NCBI RefSeq assembly: GCF_035920445.1
Contig: NZ_CP109162.1
Coordinates: 1,860,001-1,924,000 of the forward strand
Reading direction: 5' to 3'
Length of the DNA stretch: 64,000 nt
Origin: Nocardia sp. NBC_01730
GTDB lineage: Bacteria > Actinomycetota > Actinomycetes > Mycobacteriales > Mycobacteriaceae
Below the pieces are notes generated by a model, which worked only from the letters and a program-made list of their open reading frames with translations, made no database searches and was not told where the DNA came from. Below, in pieces: positions 1 to 9,341 of this stretch; position 1 is the stretch's first letter, and each line of letters begins with the position of its first letter. Both the position numbers and the translations under genes were made by a program.

Positions 1-2
1 AA

Positions 3-1610
3 GTCGCTGTCCTGGCGGCGGCGATCGCCCTCGGCGCAACCCTGGACACCGCGGATCGACAGCGGTCGCGGCGCAAGCAGTTTTCCTTCGATCCGATACG
101 CAAACGCATGTCGACCGTCGATGAGAGCGGCGGGCGGCGGTGGGTGCACACCAAGGGTGCGCCGGAATCCGTGCTGCCGCTGTGCGTGGCCGAAATGGGT
201 GCCGACGGTACCGACAGCCCGCTGACACCGGCACGGCGAAACGAAGTGGCCGAACTAGTGGATGCTCAGGCGGCCAATGGTTTACGTGTGCTGGCGGCGG
301 CGGACCGCCGCCTCGCGCCGAACCAGGCCATGCCGGAATCCGGCGCGGCCGCCGAACAGAGCCTGACCCTGCTCGGCTTGGTGGCGATGGTGGATCCACC
401 GCGGACCGAGGTGCCTGACGCCGTCGCGCAATGTCATGGCGCAGGCATCCGGATCATCGTCATCACCGGCGACCACGGCCTGACCGCCGCAGCCATCGCA
501 CGCCAGGTCGGAATCGTCCGTGGCGAGCCGACCATCGTCACCGGCGACGAACTCGACCGGATGAGCGAGCCGGAACTGGATGAATTGCTATGCGAGCCAG
601 CTGAATTGATCTTCGCACGCTCATCACCCGAGGCGAAGTTACGGATCGCCGACGCACTGCGTGGGACGGGGCATGTGGTCGCGATGACCGGAGACGGCGC
701 CAACGACGCCCCCGCGCTGCGCCGAGCCGATATCGGGATCGCGATGGGCCGCTCAGGCACCGATGTCGCACGGGAAGCCGCCACGATGGTGCTCACCGAC
801 GACAACTTCGCCAGCATCGCCGCCGCCGTCAACGCCGGACGGCGTGTCTACGACAACATCCGTAAGTTCATTTTCTACATCTTCGCGCACGCCACCCCCG
901 AGATCGCGCCGCTGCTGGTGTTCGCACTCTCCGGCGGCGCCGTGCCGCTTCCGCTGACCGTCATGCAGTTGCTCGCGATCGATGTCGGTACCGAGACACT
1001 GCCTGCTCTCGCGCTCGGCCGCGAACCGGCCGAGCCAGGTCTGATGCAACGGCCGCCCCGCAAACGGAACGAATCGGTGATCCAGCCTGCGATGCTGTTG
1101 CGTGCCTGGCTGTTTCTCGGAGTCATTTGCGCGGCACTCGCCATGACCGGCTTCTTCGCCGTGCTCTTGGCCGCCGGGTGGCACCCCGGTGACCCAACCG
1201 GAGCAGGCACGCCGTTGCATCACGCCTACCTACAGGCGACCACCATGACATTCGTCGGTATCGTCGCCGGCCAGGTCGGCACCGCATTCGCCGCCCGCAC
1301 CGAACGCGTCGCACTGCGCACGGTAGGTGTGTTCTCGAATCCATTGCTGCTGTGGGGCATCGCGTTCGAGATCGCCTTGACAGCGGTGATCGTCCATTTT
1401 CCGCCGATCCAGGATCTACTCGGCACCGCGGCCCTCGAACCATGGATGCTGGCCATCGTGGCACCATTCCCCCTCATCGTCTGGGGCGCAGACGAACTGC
1501 GGCGACTGCTCGTGCGGCGACTTTCAGCCACCGAGGCCGAAGCCCCTCAGCATGTGCCCATTCGACATCTGGCAGCCGTTGCCGACGGCACTGTCGACCA
1601 CACAGATTGA
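3..1610 (+). CDS. P-type cation-transporting ATPase, 5'-truncated by window edge
   Basis: This is the C-terminal part of a class II (Ca/Mg-type) P-type ATPase, an inner-membrane ion pump. The open frame already runs at base 3, so the start and the phosphorylated DKTGT segment lie left of the window. Visible are the start of the nucleotide domain ([10 protein letters not shown]), the ATP-site KGAPE motif, the hinge motif [12 protein letters not shown], and then several hydrophobic helices forming the C-terminal cation ATPase domain. Mycobacterial CtpF, a DosR-regulon member, is one relative, and its dormancy-type neighbours here fit that reading. The transported ion cannot be read from this part. 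Confidence 0.93.
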   Translation, partial: VAVLAAAIALGATLDTADRQRSRRKQFSFDPIRKRMSTVDESGGRRWVHTKGAPESVLPLCVAEMGADGTDSPLTPARRNEVAELVDAQAANGLRVLAAADRRLAPNQAMPESGAAAEQSLTLLGLVAMVDPPRTEVPDAVAQCHGAGIRIIVITGDHGLTAAAIARQVGIVRGEPTIVTGDELDRMSEPELDELLCEPAELIFARSSPEAKLRIADALRGTGHVVAMTGDGANDAPALRRADIGIAMGRSGTDVAREAATMVLTDDNFASIAAAVNAGRRVYDNIRKFIFYIFAHATPEIAPLLVFALSGGAVPLPLTVMQLLAIDVGTETLPALALGREPAEPGLMQRPPRKRNESVIQPAMLLRAWLFLGVICAALAMTGFFAVLLAAGWHPGDPTGAGTPLHHAYLQATTMTFVGIVAGQVGTAFAARTERVALRTVGVFSNPLLLWGIAFEIALTAVIVHFPPIQDLLGTAALEPWMLAIVAPFPLIVWGADELRRLLVRRLSATEAEAPQHVPIRHLAAVADGTVDHTD

Positions 1611-1944
1611 AAGTTTCGACGGCCAGGAGCCAGTCGTATCACCTGACCATCACCGAAACAGATCCTTGACCGTCCTCGAACTGCAGCACCATGTGATACG
1701 CGCGGACGATCCGGGCAACGGCATCCCAGAAGGAACGCGCGAGGAATGCACAGCAGTAGGACCCGATCGCGGGAAAGCGAGCCGGTCACACAACGGACGC
1801 CGCAGGTGAAGGCGAACGCCTCGGCGAAGCCGACGGCATCGTCGCGGGGTGTCCCCGGTACCACAGCACTGCATCGTCGTCGATTGACAGCGACCCTACC
1901 GCACCTCTGGGGGGTGATGCGGTGATGACAAGCAACGTGCCCGC
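1611..1944. other. Convergent intergenic gap with a short hairpin
   Basis: The ATPase and pfkB converge on this gap. I see no convincing coding frame. A short GC hairpin (CGGGG-TGT-CCCCG, 1845-1857) could act as a bidirectional terminator, but it lacks a T run and the call is weak. Confidence 0.3.
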
Positions 1945-2898
1945 TCATGGCCAGATGCCTGATGGTTCGGCGTTCGGGCTGATGGACCGGTAGAGTTCGG
2001 CGATGCGCTCGGGGCGGCCTGGCCGGGTTCCCGGAGTAACCAGGGCTGCGCTGGCGGCGGCGATGCCGAGTCGGACCGCGTCAGCGAGGGCGAGACCGCG
2101 ATCGAGGCCGACCGTGAGGCCGGCGACCATCGCGTCACCCGCACCGATGCCGCTGCGCACGGGAACGTGGATCGCGTCGAACCACTCCTGCATATCCCTG
2201 GTCACCGCGAGCGCACCCTCGGCACCCAGCGACAGCACTACAATCTCGCTCACACCCGAGGTCACCAACTGCCGGGCCGCAGCGGCTTGCTCGGCGCGGC
2301 CGGGCAGCGGATGACCGACACACTCGGCGAGCTCCCGCACGCTCGGCTTGAGCACGTGGACACCGGTGCGTATATGCCGCAGGGCACTCCCCGAGGCATC
2401 GAGCACCAGCCGGACCCCGAGACCACCAACGAGGTCTGCGAGCTCCTGGTAGAAGTCCACGGGCAAGCCCGGCGGCAGACTGCCGCTTGCCACCAGGTAC
2501 CGCCCGCCGCGCACCGTCCGGTCCACCGCGGCCAGGCAGCGGTGCTTTTCGGGCGCGGTGAGCCGCGGCCCGGGAAATACGAACCGGAACTGCTGTCCCG
2601 ACCCGATATCGGTGACCGAGAGGCTCTCCCTGGTCGGTTCGGCCACCGCGACCGGGTGCGTCGGCACACCAGCGTCACGAACCAGTTGTTCGAGCAGCAC
2701 ACCTGAGGGGCCCCCCGACGGAAACACCGCCATCGCCGCCCCGCCGAGCACGGTGACGGTGCGGGCGACGTTGATCCCACCGCCACCGGGATCGAATCGT
2801 GGTGACTCGCAGCGCATCTTGTCGGTCGGCACCACGTGGTCGGTGCGCGTCGCCATGTCGATTGCCGGATTCATCGTGAGTGTGACGATCGAAGTCAC
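1945..2898 (-). CDS. pfkB: PfkB-family 6-phosphofructokinase / sugar-phosphate kinase
   Basis: A 317-residue ribokinase-fold kinase, expected to phosphorylate fructose 6-phosphate (or a related sugar phosphate such as fructose 1-phosphate or tagatose 6-phosphate) in the cytoplasm. The N-terminus TLTMNPAID is typical of the 1-PFK/PfkB2 branch. GGGGINVAR near residue 38 is the sugar-binding segment, and GIGAGDAMVAG near residue 250 carries the catalytic Asp and anion hole. Length is normal. An AGGAGG-like ribosome site (CACCTCCTC on the plus strand) lies just upstream of the start. In Mycobacterium tuberculosis pfkB belongs to the DosR regulon beside acg and stress proteins. A matching motif lies 72-84 bases upstream here. 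Exact sugar specificity is inferred. Confidence 0.9.
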   Translation of the reverse strand: MTSIVTLTMNPAIDMATRTDHVVPTDKMRCESPRFDPGGGGINVARTVTVLGGAAMAVFPSGGPSGVLLEQLVRDAGVPTHPVAVAEPTRESLSVTDIGSGQQFRFVFPGPRLTAPEKHRCLAAVDRTVRGGRYLVASGSLPPGLPVDFYQELADLVGGLGVRLVLDASGSALRHIRTGVHVLKPSVRELAECVGHPLPGRAEQAAAARQLVTSGVSEIVVLSLGAEGALAVTRDMQEWFDAIHVPVRSGIGAGDAMVAGLTVGLDRGLALADAVRLGIAAASAALVTPGTRPGRPERIAELYRSISPNAEPSGIWP

Positions 2899-2969
2899 CA
2901 GTCACCTCCTCGGATAGGTACCCGGTCTTACATCACCGAGGTCGTCGACCTCGTAGGCGACGACAACTA

Positions 2970-2982
2970 CGGACCGATGGCC
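2970..2982 (-). promoter_or_regulatory. DosR-like box upstream of pfkB (weakest of six)
   Basis: On the minus strand this reads GGCCATCGGTCCG, two mismatches from the local consensus GGSCNNWGGTCCC found before other dormancy-type genes in this window. It lies about 72 bases upstream of the pfkB start. The resemblance to the mycobacterial DosR box is by eye only. Confidence 0.4.
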
Positions 2983-3075
2983 CCGCATCGATGCGGCGAG
3001 CCCGGCACCGAGGCTGATGCGCACAATGATCGAACGCTCGTCGTTCACCAGGTGTGCGACCGGTCGAATCGGTCG

Positions 3076-3490
3076 TCATTCATGCCACCATCCCTTCGCT
3101 GACGGCGCATATGGCCGAACGTCACCCGCTGCGGTGGACCAAGTGCCTGATCCGCGGTACGGGGACATCGGTGACAAGCCATCGATATCGCGGCGATTGA
3201 ACTCTGGCACTGCCGCGACCAGCACGACAACACCGGAAATGGCCAGCCAGGTGTATGCCACCGGGAGCCCGGCACCGAGCGGGCCGTCCTCGGTTGCCCG
3301 GTGGAACGGTGACAACAATCGTCACGGCCGCACCGGCTCCACGATCTTGCTGCCACATAGAGCGAGTATGCACCGACCGCCGCCACCGACGTGAAGCCCG
3401 GCACGCTGACACGGCGACCGGTTGCCGCGCCATCACCAGCAAGCCGAACAATTCGACGTCGAGAAACCCGGTGCCAGTCACTTGACATGC
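3076..3490 (-). pseudogene. Degraded small membrane-protein gene
   Basis: No single frame spans this gap between pfkB and the acyltransferase, but hydrophobic stretches appear in succession in three minus-strand frames. They are TGFLDVELFGLLVM (about 3485-3430), GFTSVAAVGAYSLYVAARSW (about 3400-3340) and TWLAISGVVVLVAAVPEFN (about 3250-3190). This pattern suggests a small multi-span membrane protein broken by frameshifts. I cannot name a family. It could instead be chance hydrophobicity in a noncoding stretch. Confidence 0.3.
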
Positions 3491-3500
3491 GGCCGGTGGT

Positions 3501-4847
3501 TCATGACCGGCCCCCTGTCGCACGGGCGTCGGAGAGGAGTCGTTCGATGGCCTGCTCGATCTCCTCGGCAAGCACAGCGATATCGGGTGTGGTGTCGAAA
3601 TCTCCGGTGATACCGAATCTCAGCTGGTCGCTGTAGCTCAGAATGGCGATGCCGGTGCGCAGCCGCATCGCGATCGGAACGTAGGCCAGGATTTCCAGCA
3701 CTTCCCGGCCGTACAGATACAGCCGGCGCCGAGGCCCAGGCACGTTCGTCGCCAAGGCGGCGATGCCGTGCTGCGGAAATCGGGAGACAAGCCGGAAAGT
3801 CCACGCGATCGGGGCGAAGGGCAGACGATCGGCCAGCGCAAGTATCGTGCTGGCCGCCGAAGCCTCGCCGCCGGTCTTGTGTCTCGACATCCGCTCGTGT
3901 ACCTCGGTCAGCTGCCCGACGGGATCATCGATATCGATCGGGAGCACCGGCAGCATGAGCGAGATCCGGTTGTCCAAGAGGTATTTCGCGTGCGAGGCGC
4001 GGACCGATACCGGTGCCAGGATCCGCACCTTGTCCGCGGTGGGTTCCTCGCCTCGCCGCAACAATGTCGACCGGAAGGCCGATGTCACGGCGGCCAAGGC
4101 CACATCGTTGACGGTCGCGCCGAATGCCGCGCCGATCTCCCGGACCGTGGACAGCGACGTCCGTGCCACGGCGTACCGACGTTGCCGTCCGATGGGGCCG
4201 TTCAAGGACGACGCAGGTGTGGGCCGCACAGTGGACAGTGCCAGCGGAACAACGGCGCGCACAGTGTGGGCCACGATTCGTGGCGCATCCACTGGAAGCC
4301 GCAGCGTATTCACCACCCGAGCGCGCCAGTCGAACGAACTGTGCGCCGGGGCCGTGCGGGGCGCCGCACGACTGCCAGGACGCGGATCGCACAGGCGTTC
4401 GAACAGAGAGATTCCCGAGACCCCATCAACCATGCTGTGGTGGGCCTTTACGATCATCGCCCAGCGATCGTCGGCAAGCTGCTCGACAACAACGCATTGC
4501 CACAGTGGGTGGTCGCGGTCGAGTCGTTCCTCCATCACCTCCGCGATCAGCTCACATAGTGCCGTCTCGTCGCCGGGTTCCGGCAATGCCATCCATCGGA
4601 GGTGGTGCGCCAGATCAAAATTCGGGTCGTCCACCCACACGGGTGCACTGAGGTCCCACAAGGTGGTCCGTACCTTCTGCCGGAGCCTGGCATCCACCGC
4701 CAGCCGTTTCGCCAACCCCGCCGCGAACTCCGCACGGGGTGGTGGTGGTCCGGCGACGATCGCCACCGCACCGATCCCGACACTCACATGCCGATCGGCG
4801 TCCTCCAACTCCATAAAGCCTGAGTCCAACGGGTTCAGTTCGGTCAT
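3501..4847 (-). CDS. WS/DGAT wax ester synthase / diacylglycerol acyltransferase
   Basis: Predicted 448-residue acyl-CoA:diacylglycerol (or fatty alcohol) acyltransferase, making storage triacylglycerol or wax ester at the membrane/lipid-droplet surface. The catalytic HHxxxDG motif is present as HHSMVDG (residues 136-142). The family's N-terminal PLDSGFMELE segment opens the protein, which sets the start at 4847. The open frame continues far upstream in low-quality sequence and overlaps the divergent nitroreductase, so the longer form is rejected. Length is normal. In M. tuberculosis tgs1 is DosR-induced and lies beside nitroreductase Rv3131. The divergent arrangement here mirrors that, with two DosR-like boxes in between. 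Substrate preference is not readable. Confidence 0.93.
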   Translation of the reverse strand: MTELNPLDSGFMELEDADRHVSVGIGAVAIVAGPPPPRAEFAAGLAKRLAVDARLRQKVRTTLWDLSAPVWVDDPNFDLAHHLRWMALPEPGDETALCELIAEVMEERLDRDHPLWQCVVVEQLADDRWAMIVKAHHSMVDGVSGISLFERLCDPRPGSRAAPRTAPAHSSFDWRARVVNTLRLPVDAPRIVAHTVRAVVPLALSTVRPTPASSLNGPIGRQRRYAVARTSLSTVREIGAAFGATVNDVALAAVTSAFRSTLLRRGEEPTADKVRILAPVSVRASHAKYLLDNRISLMLPVLPIDIDDPVGQLTEVHERMSRHKTGGEASAASTILALADRLPFAPIAWTFRLVSRFPQHGIAALATNVPGPRRRLYLYGREVLEILAYVPIAMRLRTGIAILSYSDQLRFGITGDFDTTPDIAVLAEEIEQAIERLLSDARATGGRS

Positions 4848-4971
4848 CGCGGATCTTCCATCTCGACGTCGCGGACGCCGGTACCTGGTCGGCCACGGCC
4901 GCTGCCTCACCATTCTCGATCGGCCATGGATGCGGCGACAGGTGCGAAGGCACTCGGTCCGCAGGACGTTG

Positions 4972-5013
4972 GGCCTGTGGTCCCTACGCCGCGAGAACAG
5001 GGGCAGAGGTCCC
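4972..5013 (+). promoter_or_regulatory. Pair of tandem DosR-like boxes in a divergent promoter
   Basis: Two copies of the local motif lie here: GGCCTGTGGTCCC at 4972-4984 and GGGCAGAGGTCCC at 5001-5013, starts 29 bases apart and in the same orientation. They lie 125 bases upstream of the WS/DGAT start and 51 to 92 bases upstream of the nitroreductase start. Paired boxes are common at strongly DosR-regulated mycobacterial promoters such as acg/hspX. This assignment rests on motif similarity and gene content. Confidence 0.55.
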
Positions 5014-5063
5014 GCCAGAACGTGCGCAATGGCTGTTTCGGAGCTGCCACCACGCCTACAACA

Positions 5064-6071
5064 ATGACTGATATGACCGCCAGAGACACCTCCTTCGTCA
5101 CCGAGGTGCCGGACCATCCGACGATGCTGGCAGCGATGCGACTCGCCTGCCGCGCGCCGTCGGTGCACAACACCCAGCCGTGGCGCTGGGTGTTCGACGG
5201 CGCCCGGTTGCACCTCTACAGCGATACCGACCGGCAATTGTCGATGGATCCGCACGGCCGCCAGCTCATGATCAGCTGCGGCGCTGTGCTGCATCACGTG
5301 CGAACCGTCTTCGCCGCCTACAACTGGCATACCGACACCGTGCACCTGCCTGATCTCGGGCAACCGCGGCACCTCGCGGCCATCGAGTTCCGTCCGTGGC
5401 CCCACCCGCCTGCGGGGGTGCGCGCTCGCGCCGGCGCGATCCACCACCGCTACACCGACCGGCTTCCGATGCTCCAACCTGACGGCTGGGACGATCTCGT
5501 GCCCGCATTACGAGGACTGGTGTCTCCACACGACATCGAACTCGACGTCCTCGACGAGAGTGTCAGGTCCCGGCTGGTGACCGCCTCGGAGCAGTCCACG
5601 GCCCTGCGCCGCTACGACATGCTGTATCAGTCCGAATTGCATTGGTGGACAGGGCATGCCGATATGCCGGAGGGAATTCCTCCGTCCTCACTGGTCTCCG
5701 ATGCCGAATTCGCCCGGGTCGGCGTCGGACGTACGTTCCCATCGGTGCCGCACTCGATGCGGCGCGACCATATCCAGGACCGCGCCCGTATCGTGCTTTT
5801 GAGCTCGAACGGCGATTCCCCGCAGCAGTGGGTGCACACGGGAGAGGCGCTGTCGGCTGTCCTGCTCGAATGCGCCGTCGCCGGCCTGTCCACCTGTGCG
5901 CTCACCCACATCACCGAGGTGTCGTCGGGCCGAAAGCTGCTGGCCAACTTGGTCCCGCGCGTCGGACTCCCGCAGGTGCTCATGCGCGTCGGTACGGCGC
6001 CGGACGCCGACGAACCTACCCCGACCCCACGCAGGCCGCTGGTCGACGTGTTCACCGAACACCGCCGGTAG
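5064..6071 (+). CDS. Acg-family nitroreductase-like protein
   Basis: A protein of 335 residues with the N-terminal APSVHNTQPWRW segment typical of the Rv2032 (Acg)/Rv3131 nitroreductase-like family. These are FMN-fold proteins tied to hypoxic or nitric-oxide stress, and several members sequester flavin rather than reduce nitro compounds. The frame is open from 4926, but that start would place both DosR-like boxes inside the gene. ATG 5064 or 5073 fits better, although no strong ribosome site precedes either. The gene is divergent from the WS/DGAT gene. Biochemical activity is unknown. Confidence 0.88.
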   Translation: MTDMTARDTSFVTEVPDHPTMLAAMRLACRAPSVHNTQPWRWVFDGARLHLYSDTDRQLSMDPHGRQLMISCGAVLHHVRTVFAAYNWHTDTVHLPDLGQPRHLAAIEFRPWPHPPAGVRARAGAIHHRYTDRLPMLQPDGWDDLVPALRGLVSPHDIELDVLDESVRSRLVTASEQSTALRRYDMLYQSELHWWTGHADMPEGIPPSSLVSDAEFARVGVGRTFPSVPHSMRRDHIQDRARIVLLSSNGDSPQQWVHTGEALSAVLLECAVAGLSTCALTHITEVSSGRKLLANLVPRVGLPQVLMRVGTAPDADEPTPTPRRPLVDVFTEHRR

Positions 6072-6491
6072 GCCCGCTGGCCCGCCTGCCGACAACGCGG
6101 CGCGCGATCACTTGCGCAACGAGGTGTTTGCGTGTGCCAAGGTGAACAAGACCCGTCCTCTTGGGCGGAGTGCAGCTGAGAGACGACGGATCCGGTCGAC
6201 CAGACGCTTGATATCGGTGTGCTCTCAGCTCATCTCGACCAGGGCTTCAGGATCGTCCAGGCAGTCCGACAAGGCGGATACAACTTGGCGTCCATGGCGC
6301 GCTTGTGGGGCACGACGTGCTTGGTGAGCAGATCGAACGCTCTGGACTGCCGGACCGCCGCTCGCCGCTGGACCCGGCCCACGCGGAGAATCCCGCGATC
6401 ACGGCACAGTCACACCAGCGTGCGGCGCCGCGGGTGCCGTGCCCACCAGCAGGTCGGCTTCTGAGCCGCCTGGATCGGGCGCAGCCTGCCT
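6072..6491. other. Gap without a recognisable gene
   Basis: This lies between the ends of the nitroreductase and the ACP gene (convergent). Frames on both strands have poor codon bias and no recognisable motif. I see nothing I can assign. Confidence 0.4.
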
Positions 6492-6746
6492 TCATGCGGC
6501 GGCGGTGAGGAAGTCGACGCAGGAACCGATCGTGGCCAGTCTCGGGTAGTCGACCTCGTCGATGCGCACACCGGTTGTCCGGGTGAGCCGTTCGACGAAG
6601 GTCAGGAAGTCGACAGAGTCCAGGTCGAAGGCAGAGCGCAGTGGCTCGTCCTCCCCGAGGCCCGCGAGTTCGGCGTCGGATACGAATCCGCGAAGCGCGG
6701 CACGTACGGCGGCATCGGCGGCCACGCGGGATAAGGTGCCGGGCAC
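6492..6746 (-). CDS. Acyl carrier protein
   Basis: An 84-residue acidic protein with the phosphopantetheine attachment site in FDLDSVDFLTF (Ser of DSVD). Translation likely starts at a GTG preceded by GAGGTGG. It is the last gene of the acyl-CoA synthetase/E1/E2 operon, 22 bases after E2. A discrete ACP in an operon for acyl-CoA formation suggests that an acyl group made by the complex or by the synthetase is handed to a carrier-bound pathway. No ketosynthase or other partner lies nearby, so the acceptor is unknown. Confidence 0.88.
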   Translation of the reverse strand: MPGTLSRVAADAAVRAALRGFVSDAELAGLGEDEPLRSAFDLDSVDFLTFVERLTRTTGVRIDEVDYPRLATIGSCVDFLTAAA

Positions 6747-6768
6747 GGTATTTCACCACCTCTCGTAG

Positions 6769-8373
6769 TCACAGCCGTTCGGGATGCTGAAGTAGTTCGG
6801 CGATCGTGTTCAGGAAGCGCGCACCGACGGTGCCGTCGCTGGCCCGGTGATCGGCGGCGAGGGTCACCATCACCTGCGGGCGCACACCGAGCAATCCGCC
6901 CACCGCACAGGGGCGGTCGGTGACGGCGCCGAATCCGACGATGGCCACCTGCGGCGGCGGGATCACACCGGTCACCGAATCGACGCCGAGTTCGCCGAGG
7001 TTGGTCACGGTGATGCTGGCGGGGGCGGTATCCGAGGACAGCAAGCGCACCGAGCGGGCCCGGCCGACCGCGCCGCGCAACCGCGCCATCAGCTCGCGCA
7101 ACCCGGTCGTGTCGGCACCCGCGATGGTGGGAGCGAGGATACCGCCCGTGCGCAGGGATACGATGGTTCCGATATCGACGGTGTCTGCCGAGTGGAACGC
7201 GTCGTCGATCCAGTGCCCGTTCACCGCGGGGACCTTGCGCGCCGCCAGCGCTACCGCCCGCAACTGTAGTGCCGCCATGATGAGCCGATCCGACACCGGC
7301 GCGGCTTCGTTCACTTCACGCAGCCAATCCGTCGCAGCCGCCAGATCGATGGTGCTTGACAGATAGTAGTGCGGAATAGTCTGCTTCGAGTGGGTCATGG
7401 CCATCGCGATCGCCCGGCGCATGGCGTCCGGATCACGCTGTGGCGCGGCAGTTCCTCCCGCGGTCTCCGCCCCGACAGCCACCGAAATATCTTCGTGCTC
7501 TGTTACTTCCGAGCCGGCAATGGCCGTGCGCAGACGGGCCTGCGCGCCTCGAACATCGTCCGCCAGAACCGCTCCGCCAGGCCCGCTACCGTGCACACCC
7601 GCAAGATCGACGCCGAGGTCCTCGGCTAGGCGCCTGGCGTATCCGGAGGCCAAAACCTGCTCGGGCGTGGTGCTTTGTCGCGCAACGGTGGCGCGGCTGG
7701 CGGTGGTTGCGGCAGGCGGGCGGGGAGGCGACGCCGGCGGCCGGCCTGCGCCCCCGGCGATCGCGCGCGCGATATCGGCACGCAGGATCCGCCTGTCGGG
7801 TCCCGACCCTTCGATGGACGCGATATCTATCCCCGCCTCCTGCGCCAAGCGCCGAATCAGCGGTGTGGCATGAACGTTCGTGTCCGGTTCCGCTGCGGAA
7901 TCGACCTTCTTCGGACTCGATCGGGCACCGGCGCCAGGTCGGGGGCGCTTGGCCACAGCACCGCCCTTGGTCCGCGTCCCGCGCCGAGCTCGGCGGACGG
8001 GCTTGGCAGCCGACGCCGGGCTCGACCCGGCCGTCGCCGGGGTTTCCGTGTTCGAGGGTGCCTCGCTGGATGTTGCCGTGGTCGGACCTTCCGTCGTGGG
8101 AATCACCGTGCCGGGGTGGCCGGGCTCGCTCGTGCCAACCGCTGGTTCGATTGTGGCCAGCCTCGCCCCCACCGGCACCGTAGCTCCTTCGGGCACCAGG
8201 ATCTCGCCGATGGTGCCATCGTCGAAGCATTCCACCTCGATCGCCGCCTTGGCGGTGTCGACCTCGGCCACGATGTCCCCTTTTCGGACCGGGTCACCAG
8301 GGTGCACATGCCAGTGCAGCAACGTCCCCTGGTCCATATCCGCCCCCAGCGAGGGCATCCGGAACTCGGCCAT
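6769..8373 (-). CDS. 2-oxoacid dehydrogenase E2 (dihydrolipoamide acyltransferase)
   Basis: A 534-residue E2 core subunit transferring the acyl group from lipoyl-lysine to CoA. The lipoyl domain covers residues 3-77, with the lipoylated Lys42 in DTAKA. A Pro/Ala-rich linker follows, then two peripheral-subunit-binding domains (about 168-205 and 240-278) and the catalytic domain, which ends with DHRASDG. Two subunit-binding domains are unusual, as one is the norm. Its start overlaps the E1beta stop (TGATG), implying translational coupling. No E3 (dihydrolipoamide dehydrogenase) is encoded in the operon, so a genomic E3 must be shared. The 2-oxoacid substrate (pyruvate, branched-chain or acetoin) is not determined. 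Confidence 0.93.
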   Translation of the reverse strand: MAEFRMPSLGADMDQGTLLHWHVHPGDPVRKGDIVAEVDTAKAAIEVECFDDGTIGEILVPEGATVPVGARLATIEPAVGTSEPGHPGTVIPTTEGPTTATSSEAPSNTETPATAGSSPASAAKPVRRARRGTRTKGGAVAKRPRPGAGARSSPKKVDSAAEPDTNVHATPLIRRLAQEAGIDIASIEGSGPDRRILRADIARAIAGGAGRPPASPPRPPAATTASRATVARQSTTPEQVLASGYARRLAEDLGVDLAGVHGSGPGGAVLADDVRGAQARLRTAIAGSEVTEHEDISVAVGAETAGGTAAPQRDPDAMRRAIAMAMTHSKQTIPHYYLSSTIDLAAATDWLREVNEAAPVSDRLIMAALQLRAVALAARKVPAVNGHWIDDAFHSADTVDIGTIVSLRTGGILAPTIAGADTTGLRELMARLRGAVGRARSVRLLSSDTAPASITVTNLGELGVDSVTGVIPPPQVAIVGFGAVTDRPCAVGGLLGVRPQVMVTLAADHRASDGTVGARFLNTIAELLQHPERL

Positions 8374-9341
8374 CAGCGCACCACCCGATGCACGGCTGCG
8401 AGGACGTCCGCCGTTTGCGGCAGTGCCGCCTCTTCCATGTGCTTCGCATACGGGATCGGCACCTCAACCGTGCAGACTCGCTGGATCGGGGCGTCGAGTT
8501 CGTAATAGGCGTTCTCGGCCACGCGCGCTGCGATCTCCGCGGCGATCCCCACGCTGCGCCAGCCCTCGTCAACGACGACCAGGCGGTGGGTGCGCGACAC
8601 CGACTCCAACAGCGTGGCCTCGTCCAGCGGCCGCAACGTCCGAAGATCGATCACCTCAGCGTCGATGCCCTCGGCGGCGAGCGCATCCGCAGCCGCCTCG
8701 GCTACCCGCACCGTGCCACCGTAGGCCACCGCGGTCACCGCGGTCCCCACGCGCCGAACAATCGCCCGATCGATGTGGGTCGTCCCGATGTTGGCCGGTA
8801 GCTCCGCTTCGGTGTTGTACAGCGCTGCCGGTTCGAAGATCAGCACCGGATCCGGATCTTGCAGGGCAGGCCAGAGCACCCCGCGCGCGTCGGCGACCGT
8901 CGCCACAGACACGACGCGTAGCCCAGGGATGTGCGCGTAGAACGCTTCCAGGCTATGCGAATGCTGTGCGGCCAGTTGCCGTCCCGCTCCGGTGGCCATC
9001 CGAATCACCAGTGGCACCGAAAACTGGCCCCCGGACATATGACGCAGCGTCGCGGCGTTGTTCAGAATCTGGTCCAGCGCCAGCAGGCTGAAATTGATCG
9101 TCATGATCTCGACAACGGGCCGCAGCCCTCCCAGCGCGGCACCGATCCCGGCCCCGACGAACGCGGATTCGCTCAGTGGGGTATCCCGGATCCGATGCGG
9201 CCCGAACTCGTCGAGCAGACCCCGGCTCACACCGAAACAGCCACCGTACGCGCCGACGTCCTCGCCCATGAGGAACACCCGCTCGTCCCGGGTCAGGGCC
9301 TCCCGCAACGCTTCGCGCATCGCATCCCGATAGGTGATCAT
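8373..9341 (-). CDS. 2-oxoacid dehydrogenase E1 beta subunit
   Basis: A 322-residue transketolase-like beta subunit of a thiamine-diphosphate E1 (heterotetramer with the adjacent E1alpha), cytoplasmic. The family segments [23 protein letters not shown] and the [15 protein letters not shown] region are present and length is normal. The start overlaps the E1alpha stop as ATGA (9338-9341) and the end overlaps the E2 start. It resembles AcoB/PdhB of two-subunit E1 enzymes rather than the fused AceE type used for housekeeping pyruvate dehydrogenase in many actinobacteria. Confidence 0.94.
   Translation of the reverse strand: MITYRDAMREALREALTRDERVFLMGEDVGAYGGCFGVSRGLLDEFGPHRIRDTPLSESAFVGAGIGAALGGLRPVVEIMTINFSLLALDQILNNAATLRHMSGGQFSVPLVIRMATGAGRQLAAQHSHSLEAFYAHIPGLRVVSVATVADARGVLWPALQDPDPVLIFEPAALYNTEAELPANIGTTHIDRAIVRRVGTAVTAVAYGGTVRVAEAAADALAAEGIDAEVIDLRTLRPLDEATLLESVSRTHRLVVVDEGWRSVGIAAEIAARVAENAYYELDAPIQRVCTVEVPIPYAKHMEEAALPQTADVLAAVHRVVR

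Noticed and set aside
1845..1857. Strong terminator between the ATPase and pfkB
   Set aside because: The stem has only five pairs and no T run, so it is reported only as a weak possibility.
3501..5477. Long N-terminal extension of the WS/DGAT frame up to 5477
   Set aside because: The extra 210 residues overlap the divergent nitroreductase and carry no homology. The family N-terminus starts at 4847.
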